NCBI RefSeq assembly: GCF_964204865.1
Contig: NC_135258.1
Span: 7,369,001-7,433,000, forward strand
Length of the DNA stretch: 64,000 nt
Reading direction: 5' to 3'
From: Styela clava
Lineage: Eukaryota; Chordata; Ascidiacea; Stolidobranchia; Styelidae
Under the pieces are notes generated by a model. That model saw only the letters and a list, made by a program, of their open reading frames with translations. It ran no database searches and was not told where the DNA came from. Position 1 is the stretch's first letter; each line of letters opens with the position of its first letter. Of the stretch, positions 1 to 10,731 are shown one piece after another. A program made the translations under genes and the position numbers.

Positions 1-63
1 GGCCTTGGTTCGCCATATGGATATGCCGTCTTATCGGCTTTCCTCTCCCCCGGGATAAATATG
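1..63 (+). other. Fragment shared with the right end of the window
   Basis: About 43 bases around 33-75 resemble 63077-63118 in the same orientation with a few substitutions and single-base gaps. Read in one frame both give a peptide like IGF.LPRDKYVN. The left copy hits a stop almost at once, while the right copy stays open for longer. This looks like a remnant of a duplicated coding piece or of an unknown repeat. I do not recognise the family. Confidence 0.35.
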
Positions 64-1251
64 TAAATCCTATCCAATAAGGAGGACCAATCTATCATTT
101 TATTACGGCCTGTAAGAAAACTTGTTCGATCTTATAAGATAAGATTTTATTTATGCTGAAAAGGCTTCTTTCGTATGCTGCGAAGAAGCATATTTGCATA
201 TTTCTATAACGCTTCCTAATTGTAACACGGCGCTCTAGGGAGTCAAAGGATCTGTTGTAAAATCGCACTGACTTTGGAGTTTCTATCCCATTGTTCTTGT
301 CAATCGATTAATTGAATGGTACGGCAACGCTATGCTAATTTTGAAAGGTGGTATCAGTGCTTTAGGGAAATATTCAGAAAATCTATACCGAATATGGGCA
401 TGGCGAAAAAGTGTTGTTGAGACAGAAATAGCTCTTTTTTAGCTACAGCGCAAATCGCAGTCTGAGGAGACAGCAAAAGGATATTATCTAAAGAATCTAT
501 AGACTCCGTGATGAACTAAAAGTTTTGTATATTTTCAAGATTTTTTCAAGCGCCTTGTGAAAATTTGAGCCTAATGCCAACATATCTGAGCTTATCATAT
601 GGCAGGGGTGTGGTAAAACTTTTATCCATAATATTTCAATGCAATGAACTGGCGATATCTTGCTTCATGGTAATTGGGATACCGTCAGAATTTTTTTGCT
701 AAATTGGACAGGACAATTTATCGAAAATGATTAAGAATTCCCATCAACAAGAATGAGTCAATATAGGCTCGTTGCAATTTTTTTGCTTGACGTAACTTAT
801 TTTATAGATTTAACAGAATTTAGTCCTGGAGTTTTAGATAAAGTAGAAACATGTACCTGGAAGCGTAAGTGATAACGTCTCATAATTATAACCTTTGTAT
901 GAAATTCACAACATTATTAATTTATATATATTTAATTACTTGCGAATATGGGCTAATATTTGACCAAACGTTCTATTATCAGCTATCAATAAAACGCTTT
1001 GCCCATTCCGTAGACTGTAGAGGAAACAGAAACTGCTCTAAATCGAAAATTAGTTGAATGGTATATGAAATAACGTTACTCGACAAATACAGCAATTTTA
1101 TTTGTAGAGCAACCCTAGCGCAAGATAAACAAGTATAAATGTCTTTTTTTCCAAAATGGCACTAATTTTAACCTATTTTCGTTTTTAAAAGCATTAGAAT
1201 TATATAGAATAGAATTTTATTGTGCCTAAACGTTCTCGCGGTTTCTACAAG

Positions 1252-2237
1252 ATGTGGTTTCTACAAATAACCCAAAATATTTCAGTCAATGATAGCGATT
1301 CATTCTACAACAAAAACAAAGTATATAGAGAATGGCTGGCGGCTGTGATTTTTTCGTCTTTCGCAATGTTATTAAACATCTACGTCTTGGTCGTAACTTT
1401 GATTCATGAATGGAAAGTACAAAAAGAAAACAGTGAAATCACGGACCGAATTCGTCAGGAGGATCGATATTCAAGAATGAAAAAACATATAGCCATTGAC
1501 GTTATGAGATACTTAATCATTACGTTTCTATTTTTGTTCGTTGTACTGGGATGTCTTGATTTTATTGAATTACGTTATTCTTTTGACGATGAAGTGGATA
1601 TATGCAGAAACCTGCGATATGTGAAGCATGTTTTAATCGGTATTTGTGTCTCTGTACCGTATCTGATTTACTGGATGCGTCAAAGACAATTTTACAAGTC
1701 AGATTTACTAGAGCCACTATGCAACAAATTTATGCGAACATTGAGTTGGCTAGTCTTAGCTTTTATGATCATTAGTTTGCTTACGGGTTTACTAATAATG
1801 ATTATTCGTGGCGAATATAGGAATTCCTTACTTGGCTGCAAACGTGTACGCTTCTATGTATATCGTTATGGCAATTTTCCAATTTTCTTTACTTTTTCTT
1901 TTTGTTTATCCTTTGTGGAAATTTAGAAACAATCATAATGCACATTCCAGGAGATTATTAAAACGGATTAAACGGTCTTCGATTGCTACAGCAATAACGA
2001 TCGTTGCAATGATGATTGGTTCTTCAATCTCTTTTATATACAATTCGTACTTTCATCTGATAATTTTTGATTCACTTATATTGAGATTCGTGATCCTAGT
2101 TGTTACTATCTGTGTCATAGCTTCTTTCGATGAATGGAAAGGCTGTTTCCCTTTGCTCATCACGTAACTTTAGTCCAAGCTACAATCTCTGATCGGCCTC
2201 ACAGTCATTCTTATCACCATACTACTATTCTCGGATG
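1252..2237 (+). pseudogene. Decayed seven-transmembrane receptor-like gene
   Basis: This is a paralogue of the intact gene at 49912-50937, in opposite orientation. The N-terminal half reads openly from ATG at 1252 (MWFLQITQNIS) through four predicted membrane helices. Near 1840, just after the extracellular cysteine (LLGC), a deletion of roughly 35 bases relative to the intact copy shifts the frame. The sequence encoding helices 5-7 then continues in another frame (1808-2167). A second small deletion near 2140 (GAATGGAAAGG) removes four bases, and the original stop region is at 2235-2237. Many substitutions separate it from the other two copies. I call it a pseudogene; a spliced rescue of the frame cannot be excluded but no obvious intron borders are seen. 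Confidence 0.8.
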
Positions 2238-2498
2238 AATACACAAAATATTAATTGTCTTGGAGACTGCCTTACGCTGTGATTTGAATAAGAAAAGCTA
2301 TTATACGAATTTTTTACTTTCGCGCAATTGCATTGTGTCTAATCCTCATTAATTAAAACAGGGGTCCCCGTGACAAAGTTTGAAATTACTGATTTTTTTG
2401 CTCTGCTTTTATTAGCCAGAAACTACGAAGAGTAAAAATAAATACACATATATTGTTTTATATGTTGTGCGTATATAGTGAAATTAGGTATCATTTTT

Positions 2499-2813
2499 GG
2501 TACTGCCGAAGTATGTGAACCAAGATGGCGGACACCGGAAAGTAGTGTCCTCTCGTCCGGTTACCAGTTCAGGTCAGGTATGGGATTAGTTAGCCAGTTA
2601 TTTGTTTTCGGAAGCATGGACTTGAGTACGTGTAACAGGTTAGGGTAGGCCATAATTTCAGGTACAAATATTACGGGAGTCACTTGGCTAGACCCGAACT
2701 CGTAATAGAACTAAAATAATAAAAATTGGAATAAAATTATGACCTAACCCTAACCTGGTACACATACTACGTTTCGGTGTCCGCCATCTTGGTTCACATA
2801 CTTCAGGAGTACC
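2499..2813 (+). mobile_element. Short TIR element, family 1
   Basis: The ends are inverted repeats of roughly 40 bases: GGTACTGCCGAAGTATGTGAACC at the left and the complement of GGTTCACATACTTCAGGAGTACC at the right. Internally it has AAGATGGCGGACACCGG at one end and its complement at the other. There is no coding capacity. Other copies are at 17883-18123 and 49331-49571. It looks like a non-autonomous DNA transposon; the superfamily is not evident. Confidence 0.75.
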
Positions 2814-3036
2814 GTTTAAAATATATAGATTTATCTTATAGGCCTACTATAATTTGTCGCTATCCTTCTTTTTACTTGCATTTTTACTTTTCTACGAATA
2901 AGAATTTTATTCACCAAACTTAAACCATGATTGGGTCATATATAAAAAGACTACGTGTGTGTAGATCAGTGAATCTTTCCTTCCTTCGTCTACTTTGAAA
3001 CTCTTTGTTTCTTCCTCACTAAACAATACTTTGTTT

Positions 3037-3255
3037 GGCGCTCCAGAAGTATGTGTTGCAATATGGAGGTAACTAATTTTGTGCGCCTACTTTACATCAA
3101 GTTGTGTAAAGGGACTGAAACCTATAGGCAGAGTGTATATTCATTTGGCTAACACAAACAGTCCCCAAACTCATAACAAAACTAAAGTGAGAAAAATCGA
3201 AAAAAACAACAACAACAACTATGGCCTAATTCTAATCTGGTACACAGGCAGGGAC
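3037..3255 (+). mobile_element. Short TIR element, family 2 (degenerate)
   Basis: The left end GGCGCTCCAGAAGTATGTG and the body (ATGGAGGTAACTAATTTTG, ACAAACAGTCCCCAAACTC) match copies at 3928, 10732, 25849 and 57228. The right end decays after CTGGTACACAG. It is non-coding; the open frame over it is a shadow. Confidence 0.65.
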
Positions 3256-3927
3256 CGCACCGGCGCGTTCGTTTCTTCAGTACGATGTGCTATACTTTTT
3301 TAAGTCATCTTTGTCAGATAAAGTGCCACAGTCTTCAAGTTCTGAGGTATTTATTAGCAGTATAATATTGAGTCAATATTGAGTCGCAGTCTTCTATTCC
3401 TAGTTTTTTTTTCTTTCTAGTGGCTATTCGCCGACTTATATATTCGACAGCACAGATGGGCCGCCAAAAAGTGTCACATCGTTAACACTCATTTTGTTGT
3501 CGCCCCATCTGTTTATTTGATCTAATCAAGGTTGACACTGCAGGCTCCGCTATCGCGATATTCGCAATATTGAGTTCAGTTATACCAAACGACAATAGAG
3601 GGTGGCCCCCAGATACTAGCATACACACTACGGGAGTACCATTAATTCGTCATCTCTCATGAAAATGGCAAAAGTCTAGTTTCAGAGTTTTACCAACATC
3701 ACAACGTTATACTGACACAACGCATACTGATAATTACATCAAGAGTACATTAATTAAGATTTATATAGTCAATTTATTCCAAATTGAATCATTCACAAAG
3801 CAAAAACTTATCACAATGAGCACACCTCATCATGATATGCAAGCATTATTTTTGAAAAAGTCCTGCTTGTTTCAACTTTATTGCGTTGTAACGTCTGCTC
3901 TGTCTTTGAAATTTTATCGTTACTTTA
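3256..3927. other. Spacer with a small hairpin and a TIR scrap
   Basis: No gene is seen. A 59-bp imperfect palindrome lies at 3453-3511 (CAGATGGGCCGCC facing GTCGCCCCATCTG). A scrap of the family 2 right terminus (CACACTACGGGAGTACC) ends near 3643. The rest is unassigned AT-rich DNA. Confidence 0.5.
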
Positions 3928-4125
3928 GGCGCTTCAGAAGTGTGTGTACCAATATGTAGGTAACTAATTTTGTTCGTCTACCTTACAATTTGTATAAACG
4001 TATTGAAGCCTATGGGCAGAGGTATATTCACTTGGCTAACAAAGACAGTCCCCGAACTTGTAATAGAACTAAAATAAAGAAACTCTGAATCAACCCCAAC
4101 CTGGTACACACACTACGGGAGTACC
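3928..4125 (+). mobile_element. Short TIR element, family 2
   Basis: It runs from GGCGCTTCAGAAGTGTGTG to CACACTACGGGAGTACC. It contains the shared core AGTCCCCGAACTTGTAATAG and is shorter than the others internally. It has no coding potential. Confidence 0.7.
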
Positions 4126-4518
4126 CTACCTTATACAACTAATGGAACCCCAAAACACTGGATAGTAAAAATCAAATTTATTTTAATAAATACTATGATA
4201 TATTATATATGACACTTCTTTGAGAATTCTTTCATTGTGTTTTTCTTTTCTTGGTATTTTCGCGATATTGCCCTAAAATGTTTCACCTTAGAAATAATTC
4301 TACACATCAAACTAATTAAAAACAGAACTCTTTTGATAAAATATGGTAGAAATTGCACAGTTCTGACTTGGGACTAACATTTCCAGAAAATTAAACTACG
4401 TTACGATGAAGTGTTTTAAAATATCTGATTAGAAATAGTACTTAGTATGGATAATTTAGTTAAATAGGGCAATGACAAAATTTGCGTAAAGACGTGATAG
4501 CTGCCTGATTTGTTTGAA
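4126..4518. other. Spacer upstream of the first U4 gene
   Basis: AT-rich, with no gene or repeat element recognised. Parts of 4230-4500 resemble, in inverted orientation, the upstream flank of the minus-strand U4 copy (about 5650-5900), so the two U4 genes face each other inside a diverged inverted repeat. Confidence 0.45.
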
Positions 4519-4537
4519 TCACCACAAATGGTAGAGT
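4519..4537 (+). promoter_or_regulatory. PSE-like element of U4 at 4579
   Basis: TCACCACAAATGGTAGAGT lies at about -60 to -42 from the U4 start. This is where the proximal sequence element (bound by SNAPc) sits in animal snRNA genes, and it is conserved at the same distance in the other copies. No TATA box is seen, as expected for pol II snRNA genes. Confidence 0.8.
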
Positions 4538-4578
4538 GTATTTATACTCCTATAAGAAATGTTTTCTTCCCACTCGGT

Positions 4579-4721
4579 AGCTTTGCGCAGTGGCAGTATC
4601 GTAATTAATGAGGTTTATCCGAGGTGCGATTATTGCTAGTTGAAAACTATTACCAATACCCCGCTCTGGTGATACAAACGTGTCGCTTGTGGCAATTTGT
4701 GAATGGTTCTGCGGAATCTAA
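4579..4721 (+). ncRNA. U4: U4 snRNA gene copy (divergent)
   Basis: U4 pairs with U6 snRNA in the U4/U6 and tri-snRNP before spliceosome activation. The sequence matches metazoan U4 along its length: AGCTTTGCGCAGTGGCAG (U6 stem II), the 5' stem-loop with K-turn AATGAGG/CCGAGG, GATTATTGCTAG (U6 stem I), the central CCAATACCCCGC, an Sm-like site and a 3' stem-loop with a TGCG loop. This copy differs from the consensus at nt 27-28 (CC to TT), in the Sm region (AATTTGTG rather than AATTTCTG) and in the 3' stem (GAATC instead of GAACC). It may be a minor variant or a decaying copy. The next U4 copy faces it tail-to-tail. Confidence 0.93.
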
Positions 4722-5446
4722 CCTGATACAAGAAAGAGAAAAGCTGACCGACGGCAACAATTCTGTCAACGTGTCTCGATAAACGCGACGAATTCGTCTG
4801 TCAACAGGTTAAGAGCATCTAAAAATTTTATTTTCTTTTCGTTCAACGAACATAAATAATTACACTGACTGCTTTCTTGTTTCTATAGCACAGACATGAC
4901 TATACACATGTCCTCTATCGTTCGTTGAAACATACTTCCACTAAGCAACAAAATATGTATTTCACATCATCACGAACACCCCTTCAATAGAAAAAGTCGA
5001 GGGAATATTCAGTTACACACAAGTAGAAAGTCCCCGCCACAAGTGAAAAAAACGTAAATGACGAAACGATAAAATGACGTATCGTTTCCGGTTTGCCGAG
5101 AATGCTCTATAATATTGTGTTTTTTGTTTCACTCGATATATGACTTGTGATCTGACCGTAATCTTACTGCATTAGGAATTAAGTGTGTACAATTTTATCT
5201 GTATTTGGAATTTGGATCGTGCATCTTTTCAATAATATACAACAATTCGACAATCAACATTGTGTGCTTTTTGACCTCTGAAGGAGTCAAGATCGGAGTT
5301 AACGTGTGTTCAATAACACGGGAGTGTGGACACGCAGATAGGGTCGAATCTTTGTTGCCCTATACTACATTGTTAATACTCTCAGTAATCTTCTCGATGT
5401 TTTTGATAACTTCTACCGTCTTCGTTTTAAAATTAGTTTGTATGGG
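4722..5446. other. Spacer between two tail-to-tail U4 copies
   Basis: No convincing gene. The stretch 5160-5400 resembles 16620-16830 and 48180-48390 of block X (CTCTGAAGGAGTC, then CAATAACACG), and the stretch 4890-4985 is an inverted relative of 6180-6250. The short open frame at 5205-5450 lies in the duplicated part and is not kept open in the other copies. Confidence 0.5.
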
Positions 5447-5589
5447 ATAGGTTTCGTGAAACCCTTCAAAAATTGCCACAGGCGACGCGTTCGCGTTACA
5501 AGGGCGGGGTATTGGTAATAGTTTTCAACTAGCAATAATCGCACCTCGGATAAACCTCATTGGTTACGATACTGCCGCCGCGCAAAGCT
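5447..5589 (-). ncRNA. U4: U4 snRNA gene copy, minus strand
   Basis: The 5' end is at 5589 and the 3' end near 5447, the same 143-nt length as the + strand copies. The K-turn and the U6 stem I segment are intact. Differences are GCGCGGCGGCAG instead of GCGCAGTGGCAG (nt 11 and 13, inside the U6 stem II region) and a 3' stem GGTTT/AAACC with a CACG loop in place of GGTTC/GAACC with TGCG. The stem pairing is therefore kept by a compensatory pair. The Sm site is AATTTTTG, closer to the animal consensus than in the other copies. Confidence 0.93.
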
Positions 5590-5632
5590 GCAGAGTAAAT
5601 TTCAAATTTTTGTGTAATCTTATTAAAGAAAT

Positions 5633-5650
5633 CCACCATTTGTGGTAATT
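5633..5650 (-). promoter_or_regulatory. PSE-like element of the minus-strand U4 at 5589
   Basis: On the minus strand it reads AATTACCACAAATGGTGG at about -61 to -44, the same box and spacing as the plus-strand genes. Confidence 0.75.
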
Positions 5651-6246
5651 CGAACAAATCACGCAGCTGTCACGTCTTTACGCAAATTTTGTCATTGTTC
5701 TCATGTAACTAAATTAACCATGCTAATTACTATTTTTAATCAGATATATTGAAACTCTTATTCGTAGCGTAGTTTAGTTTTCTGCAAATATTAGTCCAAA
5801 GTCAGAACTGCGCAATTTCTGCCATATTTTATCAAATGAATTCCCTTTTTAATTGTGGTGTGTAGAGTAATTTCTAACATAAAACATTCAATCGGCCGAA
5901 TGAAATAATTTATCATTATTTCTTTGTGAGTTGTTCGAGCGCTTGTGGTATATATCGTGCCGGCATTATATTAATTAATTATCTTATTACTTTACTATTT
6001 TCTGGGTTATTCGAAGTCCAATAATATATATATATATATATATACCAATATACCCATATATACCAATATTTTTGTTTGTGATACAATAATTTGGGGTACG
6101 ATGTACATAACTCTTGATTTTTGTGGATTCGTGGAATAGTATGTATAAAATAAACATGAAAAAAATGAACTGCTGTTTGTGATGACGTAACGTAAGTATT
6201 TCGTTGCTTAGTAGAAGTTAAATAGGAAATAGCAGACATGTGTATA
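5651..6246. other. Spacer with TA microsatellite
   Basis: A TA run lies at about 6022-6042. The stretch 6075-6185 is a diverged relative of the block Y segment 8000-8100 (GATACAATAATTTG, GTACGATGTACATAAC). No gene is recognised. Confidence 0.5.
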
Positions 6247-6974
6247 GTCATATCTATGCTGTAGAAACAAGAAAGCAGTAATCAAATATACCGACACTAA
6301 AGTTCGACAATGAGTTCCTGCATTTAAATACATCGAGTGTCTAACAAAGCAGCGAGTTTGATGAAAGGTTGGATGACAAACAATACGGATGCGGACGATG
6401 GAAACGAATTAAACAGCGCAAAATAAAATAACAAAATTTTGAAGAAATATCTGGTCCCGAAGGACTTTGAGGAATAATAAAACTATTAGCTTTGCTATTA
6501 GCATCTTATTTCATCTTTAAGAATAGAGTATGTGTAATCGAATCGTGCATTAGTTGTGAAAGAGCGATTTTACTCCACGACAAAAATCACTCCAACAACA
6601 ACAACATGAAATTAGCAAACAAATATAAAGGTCCATTTCGTGTCCAACAACCTTTATTAATACTTGATTTTATATTCCTATCCGAAAATGAAAAATTATT
6701 CAGTTTATTTATATCATAATCCACAGTAATATCTTGACAGCGTCGTTAGCATCAAAAAAGAAAACTAGGTAGCGATCGGAGACAGCTGACTTATCGATCT
6801 GCGGTTTCGATTCCTTCGCTCTGACTCAAGAGCGACACTGCGTGTCCCATCACTAATTAATTGATAACCCGCTAATTATACAACATAATTCATCCAGGCT
6901 TCCGGTCCGAAATCTGGTGAATGCACATGCAAAATTTGGAGCAGATTCAACCTCGCTTCCGTGAGATATCGCGT

Positions 6975-7203
6975 AAAAACAAACATACAAATACCTATCA
7001 ACAAACTTACCGATCAAGATCGATAAGTAACAAACAGACAAACAGACAAATACCTATCAACATACTTACCGATCAAGATCGATAAGTAACAAACAGACAA
7101 ATACCTATCATCATACTTACCGATCAAGATCGATAAGTAACATTCAAACAAACAGACAAATACCTATCAACATACTTACCGATCTAGATCGATAAGTAAT
7201 TAC
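6975..7203. repeat. Minisatellite with an internal palindrome
   Basis: About four copies of a 50-60 bp unit with the core ACAAATACCTATCAACATAC, followed by the near-palindrome CTTACCGATCAAGATCGATAAG. The last copy carries GATCTAGATC at its centre, a perfect palindrome. A three-copy version is at 30420-30597. Confidence 0.85.
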
Positions 7204-7276
7204 GGAAAAAAAATATCAATTTGTACATCCCCGTTTTATTTCGCGTAAATATGTGAAGTTACGTGAGTTTTGGGGG

Positions 7277-7294
7277 TCACCTCAAATGATAGAG
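7277..7294 (+). promoter_or_regulatory. PSE-like element of U4 at 7336
   Basis: TCACCTCAAATGATAGAG at -59 to -42, one base off the common box (A to T in ACCACA). Confidence 0.75.
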
Positions 7295-7335
7295 TACATT
7301 CACACTCCTATACGCAATTTTATCTCTCCAGCAGT

Positions 7336-7478
7336 AGATTTGCGCAGTGGCAGTATTGTAACCAATGTGGTTTATCCGAGGGCCGATTATTGCTAGTTGA
7401 AAACTATTACCAATACCTCGCCCCGGTGACACGAATGCGTTGCCTGTGGCAATTTCTGAAGGGTTCTGCGGAACTTAT
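7336..7478 (+). ncRNA. U4: U4 snRNA gene copy (probably non-functional)
   Basis: Full length, but it carries substitutions in the most constrained parts. Nt 3 is C to A in U6 stem II, nt 22 is C to T, nt 33 is A to T inside the K-turn strand AATGAGG (the SNU13/15.5K site), and nt 47-48 are TG to GC. The Sm site AATTTCTG and the 3' stem GGTTC/GAACT are present. The K-turn change is expected to weaken 15.5K binding, so I treat this as a likely pseudogene-like copy. Its upstream flank is block W and its downstream flank is block Y. Confidence 0.9.
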
Positions 7479-8189
7479 CCTTAACGAACTTATAATTTAG
7501 AAAAGCGGGTTGCAGGTATTTTTGTTGTAGCAAGATTTCATCAAAAACTTAAGAGAGGTTTGCTAAGAATATAAACAATGTAGCACAGACGTAGAACTGA
7601 AGAATTCCATATTCCCTCGAGATATACGAGATTATTTTTATATTGGGATCATTTGTACAAAGACACCGACAATGCTCAAAATAGGAAAATTAGTAATTAT
7701 TTAGTGAGGGTTTGGGTTAAGGCCAGGAATGCAGATTGCGCTGTAAATTCGAATATTTGAGTAATTCTTAACCCTAACCCCAACTGGATAATTACTAATT
7801 TGTTATTTAAAAACGTGGCGGGGGAGTTTTCTTAATTCTCACAATTTTTACATTAGAGTCGGGGGCTTTGTTCAGAAGATCCCTAGATTCTTGCGATTTG
7901 TATGTAACTTGATCTTTTCTTTTGCCGATTAAAACTTTTGTCATTCTTGTTGTCACTGTGTCATTTATTCAGCTTCTCTTGGAATATGATTCTCGTTTAT
8001 GATACAATAATTTGATGTACGATGTACATAACCCGTGATTTTTGGGATTTATGAAATAGTATAAAATAAATATGAAGCAATGGACTGGTGTCCGTGATGA
8101 TGTGAAATACAAAATTAATATTAATTTTTAATTTGTACATCCCAGTTTTATTTCGCGGAAATATGTGACAGTTACGTGAGGTTTTAGGG
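7479..8189. repeat. Block Y, copy 1
   Basis: Spacer between two U4 genes, repeated at 22571-23298 and 54011-54712 with very few differences. It contains GGTTTGGGTTAAGGCC and TAACCCTAACCCC as a weak inverted pair around 7690-7790 flanking AT-rich DNA. No gene is seen. Confidence 0.85.
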
Positions 8190-8207
8190 CCACCACAAAT
8201 GATAGAG
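8190..8207 (+). promoter_or_regulatory. PSE-like element of U4 at 8249
   Basis: CCACCACAAATGATAGAG at -59 to -42 from the U4 start. Confidence 0.8.
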
Positions 8208-8248
8208 TTCATTCACACTCCTATACGCAAATTTCTTTCTTCAGCATT

Positions 8249-8391
8249 AGCTTTGCGCAGTGGCAGTATCGTAACCAATGAGGTTTATCCGAGGTGCGAT
8301 TATTGCTAGTTGAAAACTATTACCAATACCCCGCCTTGGTGACGTAAACGCGTTGCCTGTGGCAATTTCTGGAGGGTTCTGCGGAACCTAT
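8249..8391 (+). ncRNA. U4: U4 snRNA gene, alpha-1 type
   Basis: A clean copy. Nt 1-80 match the consensus of the array with no change in U6 stem II, the 5' stem-loop or U6 stem I. The central part is TTGGTGACGTAAACGCGTTGCC, the Sm-like site is AATTTCTG followed by G, and the 3' stem-loop is GGTTC-TGCG-GAACC with a cUNCGg-type tetraloop. The same type occurs at 23358 and 54772, always between blocks Y and Z. This type is a good candidate for a functional U4. Confidence 0.96.
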
Positions 8392-8753
8392 CCCTCTATA
8401 AACTTATTTCAGAACGAAAGCTATCTCCAGAAATGGTATTTTGGTTGACCGTTCTAAAAACTGTGGACACGTTTCTATTAGGCTATTTAGCGATTTGGAT
8501 GTAGCTGAATCTTGTTCCCGTTCCTCTTTATTTTTAAACTCCCTACATTACTGTTGTCGCAGTGTCACTTCTTTCCTATTCCCGTATCACAACAGAGGTC
8601 GTACTCATCGATATACATAAGTAACACGCGGGAGTATCGAGCGTTTTATGTTCGCAATTGCTTGAAGGCAGCGGATATAAACATGCTGGATATCTTAATT
8701 TTATAGACAAAGCCATCATGTCATGATTTGCAATTAAATACATCGGTCCAATG

Positions 8754-8845
8754 TTGCGTTTGTATTTTACGTTTCGTTTACGTTTGTATTTTACGTTTCG
8801 TTTACGTTTGTATTTGACGTTTCGTTTATGTTTCATACGTTTTAC
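8754..8845. repeat. 24-bp minisatellite
   Basis: About three to four units of CGTTTGTATTTTACGTTTCG plus TTTA. Orthologous arrays are at 23872-23960 and 55262-55345, differing by single bases. Open frames on both strands here arise from the repeat. Confidence 0.85.
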
Positions 8846-9732
8846 GTTTCTTGTCTTCTTTTTGAAATATTTATTACAGTTATCCCCAACATTATTCTGC
8901 TTCGCATGCAATGTTCATAACTGTACGAAGGAATGAAAGCATGAAGGACAAGAGAGCTACGCTCAAATATATGGGCACGTCTGTTCACAGTACAGTACGG
9001 TTTACCGTACCGTCGGATTACAGTCTACAAATATATTCACACCAAGCGAAGCAGTGCAGTCGGACACAAAATGGCGTCCGATGCCCGCAGAACGTTCAGT
9101 GACGTCATATCAAACAAAAACAAATCTTACAGAGCTAACAGAAATATTTGAAATAAATAAAAGTAATAGCCTTCTGGAGAAAAATTTCATCTTCAACCAC
9201 TAAAAATTTCAAAGCAATTGGTCCAGTGATCAAAGTGAAAAGCGGTTTTTTAATATTTCCACTAGGTGTCTTAAAAGTGTCAAAGAACAACATAACAAAA
9301 AAACGATCGTTATGTCCACTAAACGTGTCCAATAAAACAGAATTGAATTAAAATATGTCACAATTCGCTTGTCAAATTTTCTAGAATTACAACAATAACA
9401 GTCCAGCAGAGATAAGAGAAAATACATTCTTTGTCTTCAGAGTAAATGAACAAACATAAAATTATATTTATTGTAAATCATTTTTTCATGCGGGATGTCG
9501 GTCATTTATTTCAGAACAGAGATTCCATTCAGACATTTATAATCTCGTTCACCCCTTTCCTAAACGTGAAATTTACCCTATGAATTGTTTAGGATGTCTA
9601 TTTCAGTGTTGTGTAATGAAATTAAGAAAATGGAACTAGGTTGGACCCTGGTGCCTGCGTGATAATGGCAAAAGCATCAATTGCGTAAGAAAATACTTTG
9701 CAATCTTCTATCTGGTCAACAGCTACATTTAG

Positions 9733-9975
9733 TCATGTACGTTCTTGCTTGTGAAATTTACCCCGATAAAGGTTAAGTTTACCTCCGGGTTCAGCCCTTA
9801 GTTTATAAATTGCGTTGTAAGGGATTTCGTGAAATTTCCTAGTATTTCGGGATCGACATAACAAAAATAGGTTTGGCACAGGAGTGCTGTAATCCCAAAC
9901 AACATTGAAATAGTGGTTTTTAAAGACAATCATGTTTATACACAATTCAAACCCACCCAGTTTCTTTATCATCAT
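9733..9975 (-). CDS. Possible small ORF or exon, unknown
   Basis: An 80-codon frame that begins MMIKKLGGFEL and ends GKFHKQERT. It is kept open with the same length at 24852-25094 and 56231-56473, with only about three amino-acid changes in total. No membrane segment, signal peptide or known domain is recognised. Block Z as a whole is highly similar between copies, so an open frame alone is weak evidence, and it could equally be a chance frame. I assign no function. Confidence 0.2.
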   Translation of the reverse strand: MMIKKLGGFELCINMIVFKNHYFNVVWDYSTPVPNLFLLCRSRNTRKFHEIPYNAIYKLRAEPGGKLNLYRGKFHKQERT

Positions 9976-10731
9976 GTTTTCGCATATTTTTACAAATTAC
10001 AAGAAACATTCTATTATAAATCAAGAAACGATATTTTGGTTTGACCTTCTCACGAATTCTTTTGGTTATAAAACGTTATCTTTTTAATAAACAAACAAGT
10101 GATTACTCGGAACATCTACGAAAGAGATGACACAGTCACCTACAAAATATCAGAAAAATCTCTGGCTTCGATTTGTTCTTGCAATCAGCTTTGACTAACC
10201 TTGTTTCACACATACGCTGCTATTTGCTAATATCCATCATTTTCAATTCTCTTCCACACCCCAACACTAACCAAACTAGCTATTTTAAAGATACTGCTCA
10301 AACCTTTTACAATGTCACATTATAATACATGTAATCCACCGTATTTCTTGGAACTGTTTATTTACAAGCTCTATTATTTTTCTCAACGATTTCTTCATGT
10401 AATCAAGGTATTTTGAGGCTGACAATTGACATTTTTGGTTAATTTTTGTTGTTATAAATTACAACGCCCATCACGTATCATCGTTCTTACAATATTTGGC
10501 AATAGGCAAGAATTACATATTTATAAACCTACTTACTTATAATAACATTCGATAAACAGAACAAAATGAAGGATTATTTTTATGTCTGACCCTAGTTCCA
10601 CTTCATTAAACGTAACTTACCGTTCAATCATACGGCGTATATTCAAATTCTGTTTGCAATCGCCAAGTCTAAATTTTTATGTTCATTTGTTATTCATTAC
10701 ACCACAAAAAGTCGGAATCCTATTGAATCGA

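Larger units (their letters stand above)
64..3030 (-). repeat. Inverted, diverged copy of block X
   Basis: This stretch is the reverse complement of about 17690-20600 (and of 49200-52030), with many substitutions and small indels. It carries the decayed receptor gene at 1252-2237, the flanking AT-rich DNA and one copy of the short TIR element (2499-2813). It is clearly more diverged than the two X blocks are from each other, so the inversion or duplication is older. No other gene is visible in 64-1250. Confidence 0.8.
6247..7335. repeat. Block W, copy 1 (upstream flank of a U4 gene)
   Basis: Direct repeat of 29732-30732, with small indels. It starts at GTCATATCTATGCTGTAG and ends at the U4 start. 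It holds the minisatellite at 6975-7203 and the PSE. Short open frames here are not conserved in a way that suggests coding. Confidence 0.8.

Noticed and set aside
2280-2296. ATTTGAATAAG resembling a tunicate spliced-leader sequence
   Set aside because: The adjacent splice donor and Sm site are lacking and the match is short; not kept in the paralogous blocks.
6980-7203. CRISPR-like repeat-spacer array
   Set aside because: Only four units, no distinct spacers, eukaryotic context; a minisatellite.
7690-7810. TAACCCTAACCC-like runs here and in the TIR elements suggesting telomeric repeats
   Set aside because: Only one or two units, part of dispersed repeat sequence; no array.
8576-8911. Lys/Arg-rich frames over the 24-bp minisatellite (also at 23755, 8751, 23867)
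   Set aside because: Created by the tandem repeat; the frames end differently in the three copies.
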